Source: Hyphomonas sp. (GTDB taxonomy: Bacteria > Pseudomonadota > Alphaproteobacteria > Caulobacterales > Hyphomonadaceae). Taken from it: DNA of 64,000 nt. Under the pieces are notes generated by a model. That model had not been told where the DNA came from and made no database searches. It worked only from the letters and a program-made list of their open reading frames with translations. Location of the stretch: the NCBI RefSeq assembly GCF_017792385.1, contig NZ_CP051230.1, forward strand, positions 2,046,001-2,110,000, written 5' to 3'. The position numbers and the translations under genes were made by a program. The first letter of the stretch is position 1. Each line of letters opens with the position of its first letter. This document shows positions 53,501 to 61,039 of this stretch, one piece after another.

Positions 53501-54509
53501 GCGAATCCTTGGCCAGCGAGGCCCCGACGCCGATGCGCGCCAGTTCCCCGGCCGTCCTTGGGACGCGTACGGAGGGTCCGCCCAGGGTTGTGCCTTCGCC
53601 GCCATGCGTCAGCAGCAATGCGGAGATCTTGTCCGAGCTCGTCCTGGCGGCGCCATTGGCTCTCGCCGCCGCGGCCGGGGCCTTTCCGGACTTTGACACG
53701 ATGCCGTGCTGGCGGGCGACCTTGTCGAACAGGTCGATATGCGCATTCCCCCAGGCCGACCAGGTCCGGTGGGCCACCGCCTCGCGCAGTTTCAGGCGCT
53801 CATCGACCAGACCGGTCAGCACCTTGCGCAGGGAGTCGGCATTGCCGGTCTCGAAGGGGATATGCGGATACTCGTCCACCCAGCCGACATCGGAGGCGAT
53901 CACGGGCTTGCCGCAGGCCAGCGCCTCGAGCACGCACATCGGGCCGCCCTCATACAGGGCAGGGACCAGGACATAGTCCAGATCATTGTAGAAATCCGGC
54001 ATCTTGCCGTCGCTGATGAAGGTGGACGGCCCCGGCCAGCCCTGGCCGGTAAAGCGCCATTCGATGCCCGGTACATCCATCACGTCGGCAACCAGTGCCT
54101 CGCCCTTGCGGCCGGTATGATAGGTCCGCCCGATGACGCCGATCCGCACTTTCGGCGTGAACGCGTCGAGATCGACACCCGGCGTGATCGTGGTCACATT
54201 CTTGATGCCGGCCTCGGCCAGTTCCTCGGCATAGCGCCGGGACATGCAGACCGAATGCTCGACATCGGAGGCGATGTCGAAATAGCGCTTGCGGGCATTC
54301 GGGTCGTTTTCCGAATGCGTGAAGAAGGCGATCTCGACCGGCCCGGCGCGTCGGTGGCGGCAGGAATAATTGATGTAATAGTGCAGGTCGGCAGACGGGT
54401 CGGGCTCGGTGCCATAGGACACCGAATTCGACCGCACGGCGATCTCCCGGGCCAGCTTCTCCAGAATCCAGCCCCGATCGGCGATCGTGATGTGCGTGCG
54501 AAATGACAT
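50502..54509 (-). CDS. Giant multidomain glycosyltransferase (three GT4-type modules plus beta-sandwich domain)
   Basis: A 1335-residue cytoplasmic protein. Module 1 (about 1-265) ends with an EX7E pair (Glu187/Glu195, YEGGPMCVLE). An Ala/Lys/Ser-rich linker (265-292) leads to module 2 (about 295-665; EX7E at Glu574/Glu582, WAEGAPLAALE). Module 3 (about 680-1085) has SLYEGWGLPVAESL. After that comes a beta-rich region of about 150 residues (SGCWTTGKKAPLEFSTSVRG, IRLSIETDQ) resembling carbohydrate-binding sandwiches attached to surface-glycan glycosyltransferases, then a helical tail. Modules 2 and 3 parallel the 874-residue protein at 58415-61039. Three active modules would add several sugars of the exported polymer. 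Confidence 0.85.
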   Translation of the reverse strand: MSFRTHITIADRGWILEKLAREIAVRSNSVSYGTEPDPSADLHYYINYSCRHRRAGPVEIAFFTHSENDPNARKRYFDIASDVEHSVCMSRRYAEELAEAGIKNVTTITPGVDLDAFTPKVRIGVIGRTYHTGRKGEALVADVMDVPGIEWRFTGQGWPGPSTFISDGKMPDFYNDLDYVLVPALYEGGPMCVLEALACGKPVIASDVGWVDEYPHIPFETGNADSLRKVLTGLVDERLKLREAVAHRTWSAWGNAHIDLFDKVARQHGIVSKSGKAPAAAARANGAARTSSDKISALLLTHGGEGTTLGGPSVRVPRTAGELARIGVGASLAKDSPAAKAKADVVHVFNCWPLESAFSTLSSARRAGKPTVFSPIFLNLTPRETYDRSIPALIAHNLNSPGVIKSGLNALKEEILASDSRPPAEPFPGYVDKLATCLHEADHLIFLSEYEKRCVEQMTGIPKPASIVRNPVDAGRFDRADPDLFRTEFGLDKYILCVGRIESRKNQLLLAYAARSLDVPVVFIGHDGNAGYGKLVREVAPDSAIFVPRIEPNDPRLASAFAGASAFCLPSWAEGAPLAALEACAAGAPLVLSDRSSEEEYFGDLGRYVNPADLDGLIAALNAAVGEAGDEALREKRKQLARKEFTWAKHVKETAEVYDKAIAAHDAAAGTLPAIAPGDGKIYVDLTTSWHHSGHPTGIARVEEKALGALLSVYGARIVPIVWNSKTHNYLRLSIADALASGDTEHLTQLEATGKAVRLDSQTVEPGRILMFGGAWIRNSNFISALRQLKIASGLNLTLLVHDIIQYAARHLYPSDVADVFVQNLADMVDCADSFLAYSDCTIRDLTAYLATQGEHLKPIQKFRLGDIRSEEAELSDDLLDRSDTCAALQDQEFVIYVSSLDLRKNHILLINVWRRLVQQRGNRAPQLLLVGRNMWRGEQIMELVAGEPQLARKVKFLQDVDDEELHWLYSNCKFTLYPSLYEGWGLPVAESLANGKVCLASSSTSTAEIAPDLTELLDPYDFKAWLEKVCHFIDNPAALTAREEEIRSTFSFVDWDESVSQIVSAVDTVPLRDQHLPVVWAQSSLCFSEKTDHKRLIDIIRGDNWGRLERSGCWTTGKKAPLEFSTSVRGNERIFLRIQGFAFTEPGVPVRSIHMRIGDTFFETYMVSTRPGFIDIEIDPATLPQSDPGFGDIRLSIETDQELCPASLTSSSDRRILGFHLMQIAIARSAEALDQMLPATTGPRWLTEAEQANRAVLYPSQKVQAGLSTQQKRSLEEVMAILDTPKTLQPTNPLFKILHALKADVFLLKVYGKMTGRTHDALRRTISTIVNEDQ

Positions 54510-54587
54510 GGCTGCTCTCTATCCCCAATTATACCTGCCCGGAGGCATCCCGCCGGATGGACTGCCGCAAGACATCAGGATGTGGCA

Positions 54588-54608
54588 AGCCTGTCCGCCC
54601 GGCAGGCT
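54588..54608. terminator. Weak hairpin after gmd
   Basis: AGCCTG and CAGGCT flank a 9-base loop, 3 bases beyond the gmd stop. No T-run on the minus strand. It may attenuate transcription before the giant glycosyltransferase gene. Confidence 0.25.
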
Positions 54609-54611
54609 GGA

Positions 54612-55646
54612 TCAAAATGCGATCGGACCGGCCTTGACGCGCTTTTCATCAGCTTCGCACATCAGTTGCACCAATCCGTTCAGGTCCACTTCGCGCTTCC
54701 AGCCGAGCTTTTCGTCCGCTTTCGCAGGCGAGCCGATCAGCAATTCCACTTCCGCAGGCCGGAAGAAGGCCGGGTTCACGCGCACCAGCGTCTTGCCGGA
54801 CTTGCGCTCGATGCCGACCTCGTTCTCGCCTTCGCCCTGCCAGTCGAACTCCCAGCCGAAATAGGCGCCGGCAGCGTCGACGAAGGAGCGGATCGTGTGC
54901 GTTTCGCCCGTGGCCAGCACGTAATCGTCCGGCGTGTCCTGCTGCAGCATCCGCCACATGCCCTCGACATAGTCGGCGGCATAGCCCCAGTCGCGCTGTG
55001 CATCGAGATTGCCGAGCTCCAGCACGTCCTGCTTGCCGGCAGCGATGCGGGCGAAGGCCAGCGTGATCTTGCGGGTCACGAATTCCTTCCCGCGCAGCGG
55101 GCTTTCATGATTGAACAGGATGCCGCTGCAGGCGAACATGTCGAAGCTTTCGCGATAGTTCACGGTGGCCCAGTGGGCGAACAGCTTGGCGACGCCATAC
55201 GGGCTGCGCGGATAGAAGGGGGTCGATTCGGTTTGCGGAATGGCCTGTACCTTGCCGAACATTTCCGATGTGGACGCCTGGTAGAACCGCGTCTTGCCAC
55301 CCAGCGAGCGGAGCGATTCGAGAATGCGCATCACGCCCAGCGCGTCGGCATTGGACGTGTAGAGCGGCTGCTCGAACGACACGCCGACAAAGCTCTGCGC
55401 GGCGAGATTGTAGACCTCGTCCGGCGCCGACTTTTCCAGCACACGGCGGATGTTCGATTCTTCCAGCAGTTCGAAATCATGCAGGTGCAGCGAATCGGTG
55501 ATGCCCAGTTCGTCGAGGCGGCCCGTGCTGATCACGCCGATGCGGCGCACGCCGCCATGCACTTCATAGCCCTTTTCCAGCAGCAATTTTGCCAGATATG
55601 CACCGTCCTGTCCCGTAATGCCGGTGATGAGCGCCGTCTTAGCCAT
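54612..55646 (-). CDS. gmd: GDP-mannose 4,6-dehydratase
   Basis: A 344-residue SDR enzyme converting GDP-mannose to GDP-4-keto-6-deoxymannose, the precursor of GDP-fucose, GDP-rhamnose or perosamine. ALITGITGQDGAYLAKLLLEKGYEVHG is the hallmark N-terminus (given in part), YQASTSEMFGKVQAIPQTE holds the catalytic Thr/Ser-Glu, and PFYPRSPYGVAKLFAHW the YxxxK. No GDP-fucose synthase is adjacent; the DegT aminotransferase at 47.3 kb could act on its product to give GDP-perosamine. ManC at 22.8-24.2 kb supplies GDP-mannose. Central gene of the glycan operon. Confidence 0.96.
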   Translation of the reverse strand: MAKTALITGITGQDGAYLAKLLLEKGYEVHGGVRRIGVISTGRLDELGITDSLHLHDFELLEESNIRRVLEKSAPDEVYNLAAQSFVGVSFEQPLYTSNADALGVMRILESLRSLGGKTRFYQASTSEMFGKVQAIPQTESTPFYPRSPYGVAKLFAHWATVNYRESFDMFACSGILFNHESPLRGKEFVTRKITLAFARIAAGKQDVLELGNLDAQRDWGYAADYVEGMWRMLQQDTPDDYVLATGETHTIRSFVDAAGAYFGWEFDWQGEGENEVGIERKSGKTLVRVNPAFFRPAEVELLIGSPAKADEKLGWKREVDLNGLVQLMCEADEKRVKAGPIAF

Positions 55647-55811
55647 ACAAAAATTCCCCTACGGTTTCATCCCCGGCGCCACCTTGTGTTGCCCCGGGGA
55701 CATGTCTGTGCCGAAGTGTCTAGCGGGCAGGTCCGGCCAAGGCCAGCAAAAACCTGACCCGCCGCTGCAAGCGAAACAAGCCTGTCATATTTCCGGCGGA
55801 ATGGGCGGGAA

Positions 55812-56591
55812 TCAGGCGGTTTGACGGGTTTGATCAGCGTTAACAGCCTGCGGCAGTTGACGCGCAAATTCGAGCAATTGACGGTCGAACTTGATGTACC
55901 GGTTCATGATCGATTTGGTGTAGCCAAAGCCCTTGCCGAGGCGCACGCGATTGCGCGACCGCTTCAGTTTTTCGGCTTCCTCCGGAATGTTCCATCCCAG
56001 CTTCTCGCCCAGCGCCTTCTGGCCTTCGGTCTGGGCTTTCTGGAACAGGATCATGTCGAGCGAGGCGAGCGTTGTCTTGGCCTGTTCGAGGTGTTCGGCA
56101 CTGACCGGTGTCTTGCCGTCGACATTCGCGAAATAGCGCACCATGACATTGTCATTCTCGCTCATCATCGGCTTGAAGCGAACGAACTGGTCGAAGCTCA
56201 TATCCTTTGTCTGCTCGCGGAAGGGGCGGTGCATCTTTTCCGGATCATCGGGATGCACATAGTGGAAATACCACGACACCAGCCGGTCGCCCGGCTCGCG
56301 CAAACTGGTGAACACGAAGCGGTCCGGGCTGAGATAGGGCAGGATGGCAGACGTGGTGTGCCCGCCTACGGCCGGATGCTTGTGAAAGGCCTCCAGCAGC
56401 GCGGCCCGTGCCTCGGGATCGGCCGCCTCGGCCCGCGTGATGAAGTCCGAGAAGACGGTCCCGAACCGTTCCTGGACCTCCGGGCTGGACCGGGGCGGAT
56501 AAAAGGCCACCGGCCCGAGATTCTCTTCGATCAGCTTGTGAAGGGTCGTGCCAGCCGTCTTCGGCACATGGAGAAACGCTACTTGGGTCAT
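55812..56591 (-). CDS. Sulfotransferase family 2 protein
   Basis: A 259-residue PAPS-dependent sulfotransferase. The 5'-phosphosulfate loop FLHVPKTAGTTLHKLIEENL is at the N-terminus and the 3'-phosphate site FTSLREPGDRLVSWYFHYV in the middle, both diagnostic. The C-terminal third is Lys/Arg-rich (LKRSRNRVRLGKGFG). Sulfate would be moved from PAPS to a sugar hydroxyl. PAPS comes from the CysD and CysN-CysC proteins encoded at 31.5-34.3 kb. Base composition is like the neighbouring genes, in contrast to the next sulfotransferase. It lies between gmd and the second sulfotransferase in the leftward glycan operon. Confidence 0.88.
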   Translation of the reverse strand: MTQVAFLHVPKTAGTTLHKLIEENLGPVAFYPPRSSPEVQERFGTVFSDFITRAEAADPEARAALLEAFHKHPAVGGHTTSAILPYLSPDRFVFTSLREPGDRLVSWYFHYVHPDDPEKMHRPFREQTKDMSFDQFVRFKPMMSENDNVMVRYFANVDGKTPVSAEHLEQAKTTLASLDMILFQKAQTEGQKALGEKLGWNIPEEAEKLKRSRNRVRLGKGFGYTKSIMNRYIKFDRQLLEFARQLPQAVNADQTRQTA

Positions 56592-56652
56592 CTACGGTTC
56601 GCTGCCACCGTTTCCTCTTGCGGGCAAGAGAAACAAAGCTCGTTCCTGATAT

Positions 56653-57333
56653 TCAAGGATAGTATCGGGTGAAGTCGGCGCAGGCATTGCGAATGTTGGC
56701 GCTGTACTTCTGCGTCCATTCTGGATCGAAGTATTTGTGATCCTGAACGACCCTTGGTTTGTATTTCGAGTTCCCGCCCTTGGAAACTTTTTGCTTTTCA
56801 ATGGCTTGTTGAATTTTGGTCTCGTCCGCAGCAAGTCCCGTGGCTTGCACAACTCGTCTGATTTCCCGAACGGGCGATTCTTTTAGGCCTTCGTAGCAGA
56901 GCACCATCGTGTTTTGGGGGCCGTTCGTGATCCACTTTTGCCAGAACGCCACATAATAATAGTACTCTCGGAGAGCGAACTGCCGAAAGTGTCTCACGGT
57001 ATCGTTCTTCGGATGCTTGCGCACATGGAGATCAAAGTTTGAGTAAAGTCGTTCAATGGGGCGTCTTACTTGAACAAGGTTCAGGTCCGCCGAATCCATC
57101 GGGTCTGTGAGTTCGAAGTCATGGCTTTTTTGTAGGAAGACCTTGATCGGCTCATTTTGATATTTCGAGCAAGGAATGCTCTTGCAACAGTTGTCAAAGT
57201 AGTCGTGTGCCCACGGGAAATAGAAAGAGCAATAACCAAACTCTTCTCCCAGATAGGTCATCAATATTCTATGGAGAAAGTGATGCCCTGAACGTGGCAT
57301 AGATGCGCCACCAATCAAGAAAGGTTTGGCCAT
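56653..57333 (-). CDS. Sulfotransferase-like protein in an AT-richer patch
   Basis: A 226-residue protein (start ATG 57333; a GTG at 57375 would add 14 residues). GGASMPRSGHHFLHRIL fits the PAPS-binding loop with the catalytic His-like position, and NLVQVRRPIERLYSNFDLH the 3'-phosphate motif RxPxxRxxS. The middle (KQFALREYYYYVAFWQKW, partly) is aromatic. Codon use is visibly AT-richer than in nearly all of the rest of the window, indicating a separate origin. It belongs to the group of sulfotransferases that act on carbohydrates or on surface polymers; the acceptor is unknown. Confidence 0.75.
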   Translation of the reverse strand: MAKPFLIGGASMPRSGHHFLHRILMTYLGEEFGYCSFYFPWAHDYFDNCCKSIPCSKYQNEPIKVFLQKSHDFELTDPMDSADLNLVQVRRPIERLYSNFDLHVRKHPKNDTVRHFRQFALREYYYYVAFWQKWITNGPQNTMVLCYEGLKESPVREIRRVVQATGLAADETKIQQAIEKQKVSKGGNSKYKPRVVQDHKYFDPEWTQKYSANIRNACADFTRYYP

Positions 57334-57371
57334 AAGAGGTTTAATCCTAAGGGGTTTATCGACCGTAGGAT

Positions 57372-57385
57372 TCACAGAACTGTGA
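57372..57385. promoter_or_regulatory. Inverted repeat upstream of AT-rich sulfotransferase
   Basis: TCACAG-AA-CTGTGA lies about 40 bases upstream of the preferred start (57333) and overlaps the alternative GTG start. Possible operator or leader hairpin. Confidence 0.25.
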
Positions 57386-57463
57386 TTCCCTAGATTGGCA
57401 GCCGTCTAACTGATTGTGTGCTGTGCCGCAAGAATCTCGCAATAGGGTAATCGAACAGAATTC

Positions 57464-58327
57464 CTATTCCGATATGTCGCTACCGTTTCTAATAGTCTTC
57501 CAACTGATCCCATCTGAATAGACTAGCTGAGCCCCTCCAACAACATCCGTAGCGTAGGCGATAGTGCCGGCTCCAACGACCGAGGCATCTGGCAATGAAC
57601 CAACTGCAAATTGCCCGACTCTTGCTGGACCATTCACATGGAGGCGTGTGCTAGGACTAGTATGCCCGACGCTGACATTTTGAGTGGAGTCGATATACAG
57701 AGCGATGGTCCCCTCCGTAAGCAATCGAATACTGTCCACCGCGGTGCTAGAGCGCGTAAACACGAGCGCTTGTTGAGCTACGGTCCCTGCGTCGTTCATG
57801 GTCTGCACAAAGAAGTTTCCGCTCCCGCTGGTCACGCGCCAGATGCGCTCATCTGGAGCATAATCGGTCTCTACCAAATAGAATCCCGGACTTCCTCCGC
57901 TAGACGCAACTAGCCCCCCAACATCCAGCGTATAGGCCGGGGTGTCGGTGCCGATGCCGAGGCGGCCCTGGTCTGTGTCGGCGGTGAACAGGCTGGCCCA
58001 GCCTGCGCCATCATACAGCAACAGCGTGTCGTCTGCGATGCACCAGGCGCGCCAGCCGGCCTGCGGCGTGCGGAACGTCCAGGCCCCGTCCTGCCAGCTG
58101 GCGATCTCGGCGGCGGCCCGGCCGTCCCATGCGCCCGTGGCGCCTTCCGGCAGCAGATAGCCATCGCCCTCATTCGGCGCGGCGGGCGGGGTGGCAAGGT
58201 CCCGCGCCTGCACCACCAGCTGGACGTGAACGTCCAGCGCGGCCAGCGACTCATTGACGGTGACGTGCTTTTGCGCCTGTGACGGCTGGAGATAGGGCAG
58301 GCCGAGCCGCGGCGAGAAATCAGTCAT
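57464..58327 (-). CDS. DUF2793 protein with tail-fibre-like C-terminus
   Basis: A 287-residue protein. Residues 1-120 are a DUF2793 domain (FSPRLGLPYLQPSQAQKHV, GDGYLLPEGATGAWDG), a module mostly known from alphaproteobacterial prophages and gene-transfer agents. From about 122 it has two phage-fibre/adhesin head repeats: LGIGTDTPAYTLDVGG and VSVGHTSPSTRLHVNG. The DNA for residues 1-138 is GC-rich like the rest; from about position 57915 downward it becomes AT-richer, so the gene is a chimera. It has no signal peptide. Its place between glycosyltransferase and sulfotransferase genes suggests a surface fibre or polymer-binding role rather than a phage function. Confidence 0.75.
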   Translation of the reverse strand: MTDFSPRLGLPYLQPSQAQKHVTVNESLAALDVHVQLVVQARDLATPPAAPNEGDGYLLPEGATGAWDGRAAAEIASWQDGAWTFRTPQAGWRAWCIADDTLLLYDGAGWASLFTADTDQGRLGIGTDTPAYTLDVGGLVASSGGSPGFYLVETDYAPDERIWRVTSGSGNFFVQTMNDAGTVAQQALVFTRSSTAVDSIRLLTEGTIALYIDSTQNVSVGHTSPSTRLHVNGPARVGQFAVGSLPDASVVGAGTIAYATDVVGGAQLVYSDGISWKTIRNGSDISE

Positions 58328-58414
58328 GCGAACGCTCCTTCAGGATGGCCGTCCAGCATGACATGGGCGCAGGCGCGTCGGATTGGGGCGCGGCCCGCCG
58401 CCGCGCACCGGGCC

Positions 58415-61039
58415 TCAGGGCGCGAGAATGACCTGCGCCGCGTCATCCCATTGCGGCGGCGTGAAGGCGCGGGCCTGCGCCGCCGCTCCGGCCAGTTGGT
58501 CCGGGGAGTCCAGCCAGTCCTGCAGGGCGCGTGTCCACGCGGCGGCATCATCTGCCGGCAGTCGCCGCATGCCCTCACTGGCCAGCTCCCGTGCCACCGG
58601 CAAATCTGCGGATACGAGGCAGGGTGTCCCCGCAATCAGGCTTTCCACCGGCGGCAGGCCCCAGCCTTCGGCGGCCGACGGGTACACGGTGAAGGCAGCA
58701 TGCCGGTACAGCGCGGCCAACTGTTCCTGCGGGCAATTGTTCAGGATGATCACCCCGTCTTCGCGCAGCCGGGCCTGATGGGCCGGGTCCTGAAACCGTT
58801 CGAAGCCGGGCAGCGGACGGCCCACCAGAACCAGCCGGGCAGACTGCGCCGCCGCGCTCGCCTCGCGGGCGGCGCGCCAGCAATCGATCAGGAAATCATG
58901 CCGCTTGCGCTCGCTCATGGTGGCCACATACAGCGCATAGGGCGCGGCAATGTCTGCAGGAGGTTCATGCGCCGCCGGCGTGTCCGGCAGGTCGGCCATG
59001 CCGGGCAGGATCCGGCGGATCGGCCGGTCCAGCCCGTGCGCGGCCGCGAACGCCCTGATCTCGTCCTCCGATTGCTGGGAAATGGTCAGCACTGTGTCAC
59101 AGATCTGGAGCAGGCGGAGCAGGCGGGCCTTGAACGCGGCTGAGGTCTCGGCGTCGAACGTGTCGGGGCGGGTGACATAGAGAATGTCCGGCACATGTAC
59201 GTGCAGTTTCAGCGCGTTGCGCGCCACCGTCTCGGCCAGATCGTCCAGATACCGGTCATTCGAGATCCAGGGATGGCCCAGCACCACCAGCCGCGCGCCA
59301 CGCGGCAGGTCCGGCAGGCGGGTGCGCGGTTCCGGCACCAGGCTGACGCCCAGACGGACCTGTCCCAGGCTGGCATCATCATGCCGCGTGCGGGCCGGGC
59401 CTTTCCGCGCGCGTTCCAGCAAATGGTGTTCCGGCAGGACCACGGGGGAAAAGCCGGGTTTCGCGCGGCGCAACAGGCCAAGGGCAGACCGGTTGAGGCC
59501 GCCGGGCAGGGCGTTCAGCGTGTGCTTGAACAGGGTCAGCCCGCGCCGCGCCGGGCCCGGGCCGCGCTCCGGCTTCAGGGTCAGACGGCCGGCCGATACG
59601 GGCGATATGCGGATCTCGGCCGGGCGGCACAGAATGTCATGGGCGTCCGGGTCGGGGGCGGGCCGGTCCGCCAGCGGGCCCATGGCCGGCGTGCCGAACT
59701 GGTCGGCCGGCACATCGAAATGCCGCCGCGCCAGGGAACTCCAGGCGATGGTCTTGAGATCCGGCTTCCGGTCATGCAGCGCGCGGCCCAAATCCAGCTC
59801 CACGCGCGGCACCCCGGTCAGCGGTTTGTCATTGCGAAACTGGTGCGCCAGATGTGTCGCGTCCAGCAGCACGGCATCGGTCTGGTCCACGCTCCGGCAT
59901 TGCGCCGCATCGTAGACTGCCAGCGTATTGTCCACGTGCCGCTCGATGCTGTAGCGCTCGCTTGTATAGGCCGAGCGCTGCTGGCGGCGTTCATCGGAGT
60001 CCGGCGTATCCAGCTGGGCCTGGGCAGCGTCCCGAATGGCGATCAGGTCGCACGGATGGGCATAGCGGGCCCAGTCCCCGAAATATTCCCGCTCGGATGA
60101 GGTCGCCGACAGGATCAGCGGCGTGCCGGCCGCCCCGGCCTCCAGTGCCACAAGCGGCGCCCCCTCGCTCCAGCTTGGCAGCAGCATGGCCCGCGCCGCC
60201 TTGTAGGCGCTGGCCAGCAGGGCGCGGTCGTCGATGCGTTCAATATGAATGAATTTCGGTCCCGCCCAGCGCTTGAGTTCGGCGAAATAGTCGGCGTCCC
60301 CGACATGGCCGATGCAGACCAGCGGCACATCCAGCTCACGCAGGGCGAAGGCGGTCAGCGCCTGATTCTTGCGCGGTTCGATCCGGCCCACCATCAGGAA
60401 AAAGTCGCGCACGCCGAACGCGTCTGTGAACAGGCTGGCATCGCCTGACACCATGGTGGCCGCATCGACACCGTTTGGAACGATTTGACACTGGCTGACA
60501 TCGGCGCCGATGGCGCGCAACAGCCCCTGTTCGTACTGGCTGAGGCAGATCACATGGTCGGCCAGCGCGACCTGACGCCGGATCATGTCGAAATGACCCG
60601 ACTCGCCCTGCCGGGGCGGAATCGCGCTGTCAGGGTCCCAGAGCGGCGTCATTTCCATGATCAGCTGGGCGCCATCCTCCACCTGGCGGTCAGAGATCGA
60701 ATCCCGCAGCAAGTGCTTAACGGCGGTATCGTAGAAGGCCCGGTCGGCCAGGTTCAGCATGATCGGCGAGAACACGACCGGGGCCCCCGTGCGCCGGGCC
60801 AGTGCCAGTGTCTGCAGCGCCGTCTTGAGGGGCCAGGAATTGAACACATGGATCAGGCTTGGCGACGCATCGGCGGCGAGCGCATCCTGAATGGCGGCGG
60901 TCCAGGTGGCATCGCCGCCCCGCTGGTGGATTTCCCGCTCGATCTGTCCGATCCGCGTCGTCGGTCCGCCGCGCGTCGTCCGCTCCGATCCGTGCGAAAC
61001 GAGCCAAGGGCGGGAAGTCCCCTCCGTCACGCCGCTCAC
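58415..61039 (-). CDS. Two-module GT4-type glycosyltransferase
   Basis: An 874-residue protein. Module 1 (about 1-375) contains IHVFNSWPLKTALQTLALARR, VGRIEPRKNQALTAFALREL and WSEGAPLVALEAG (EX7E). Module 2 (about 390-874) starts ATHLAHQFRNDKPLTGVPRVELD and holds ATMSERKRHDFLIDCWRAA and AAEGWGLPPVESLIAG (EX7E). Both parallel modules 2 and 3 of the 1335-residue protein encoded at 50502-54509, so the two are paralogues. Its start overlaps the ATPase gene stop (ATGA). It likely adds two sugars, or one module may be regulatory. The module junction is rich in Arg/Pro and variable. Confidence 0.85.
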   Translation of the reverse strand: MSGVTEGTSRPWLVSHGSERTTRGGPTTRIGQIEREIHQRGGDATWTAAIQDALAADASPSLIHVFNSWPLKTALQTLALARRTGAPVVFSPIMLNLADRAFYDTAVKHLLRDSISDRQVEDGAQLIMEMTPLWDPDSAIPPRQGESGHFDMIRRQVALADHVICLSQYEQGLLRAIGADVSQCQIVPNGVDAATMVSGDASLFTDAFGVRDFFLMVGRIEPRKNQALTAFALRELDVPLVCIGHVGDADYFAELKRWAGPKFIHIERIDDRALLASAYKAARAMLLPSWSEGAPLVALEAGAAGTPLILSATSSEREYFGDWARYAHPCDLIAIRDAAQAQLDTPDSDERRQQRSAYTSERYSIERHVDNTLAVYDAAQCRSVDQTDAVLLDATHLAHQFRNDKPLTGVPRVELDLGRALHDRKPDLKTIAWSSLARRHFDVPADQFGTPAMGPLADRPAPDPDAHDILCRPAEIRISPVSAGRLTLKPERGPGPARRGLTLFKHTLNALPGGLNRSALGLLRRAKPGFSPVVLPEHHLLERARKGPARTRHDDASLGQVRLGVSLVPEPRTRLPDLPRGARLVVLGHPWISNDRYLDDLAETVARNALKLHVHVPDILYVTRPDTFDAETSAAFKARLLRLLQICDTVLTISQQSEDEIRAFAAAHGLDRPIRRILPGMADLPDTPAAHEPPADIAAPYALYVATMSERKRHDFLIDCWRAAREASAAAQSARLVLVGRPLPGFERFQDPAHQARLREDGVIILNNCPQEQLAALYRHAAFTVYPSAAEGWGLPPVESLIAGTPCLVSADLPVARELASEGMRRLPADDAAAWTRALQDWLDSPDQLAGAAAQARAFTPPQWDDAAQVILAP

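Noticed and set aside
57464..58327. Prophage or gene-transfer-agent remnant
   Set aside because: Only one phage-like gene is present; its neighbours on both sides are glycan genes and there is no integrase, capsid, portal or terminase gene.
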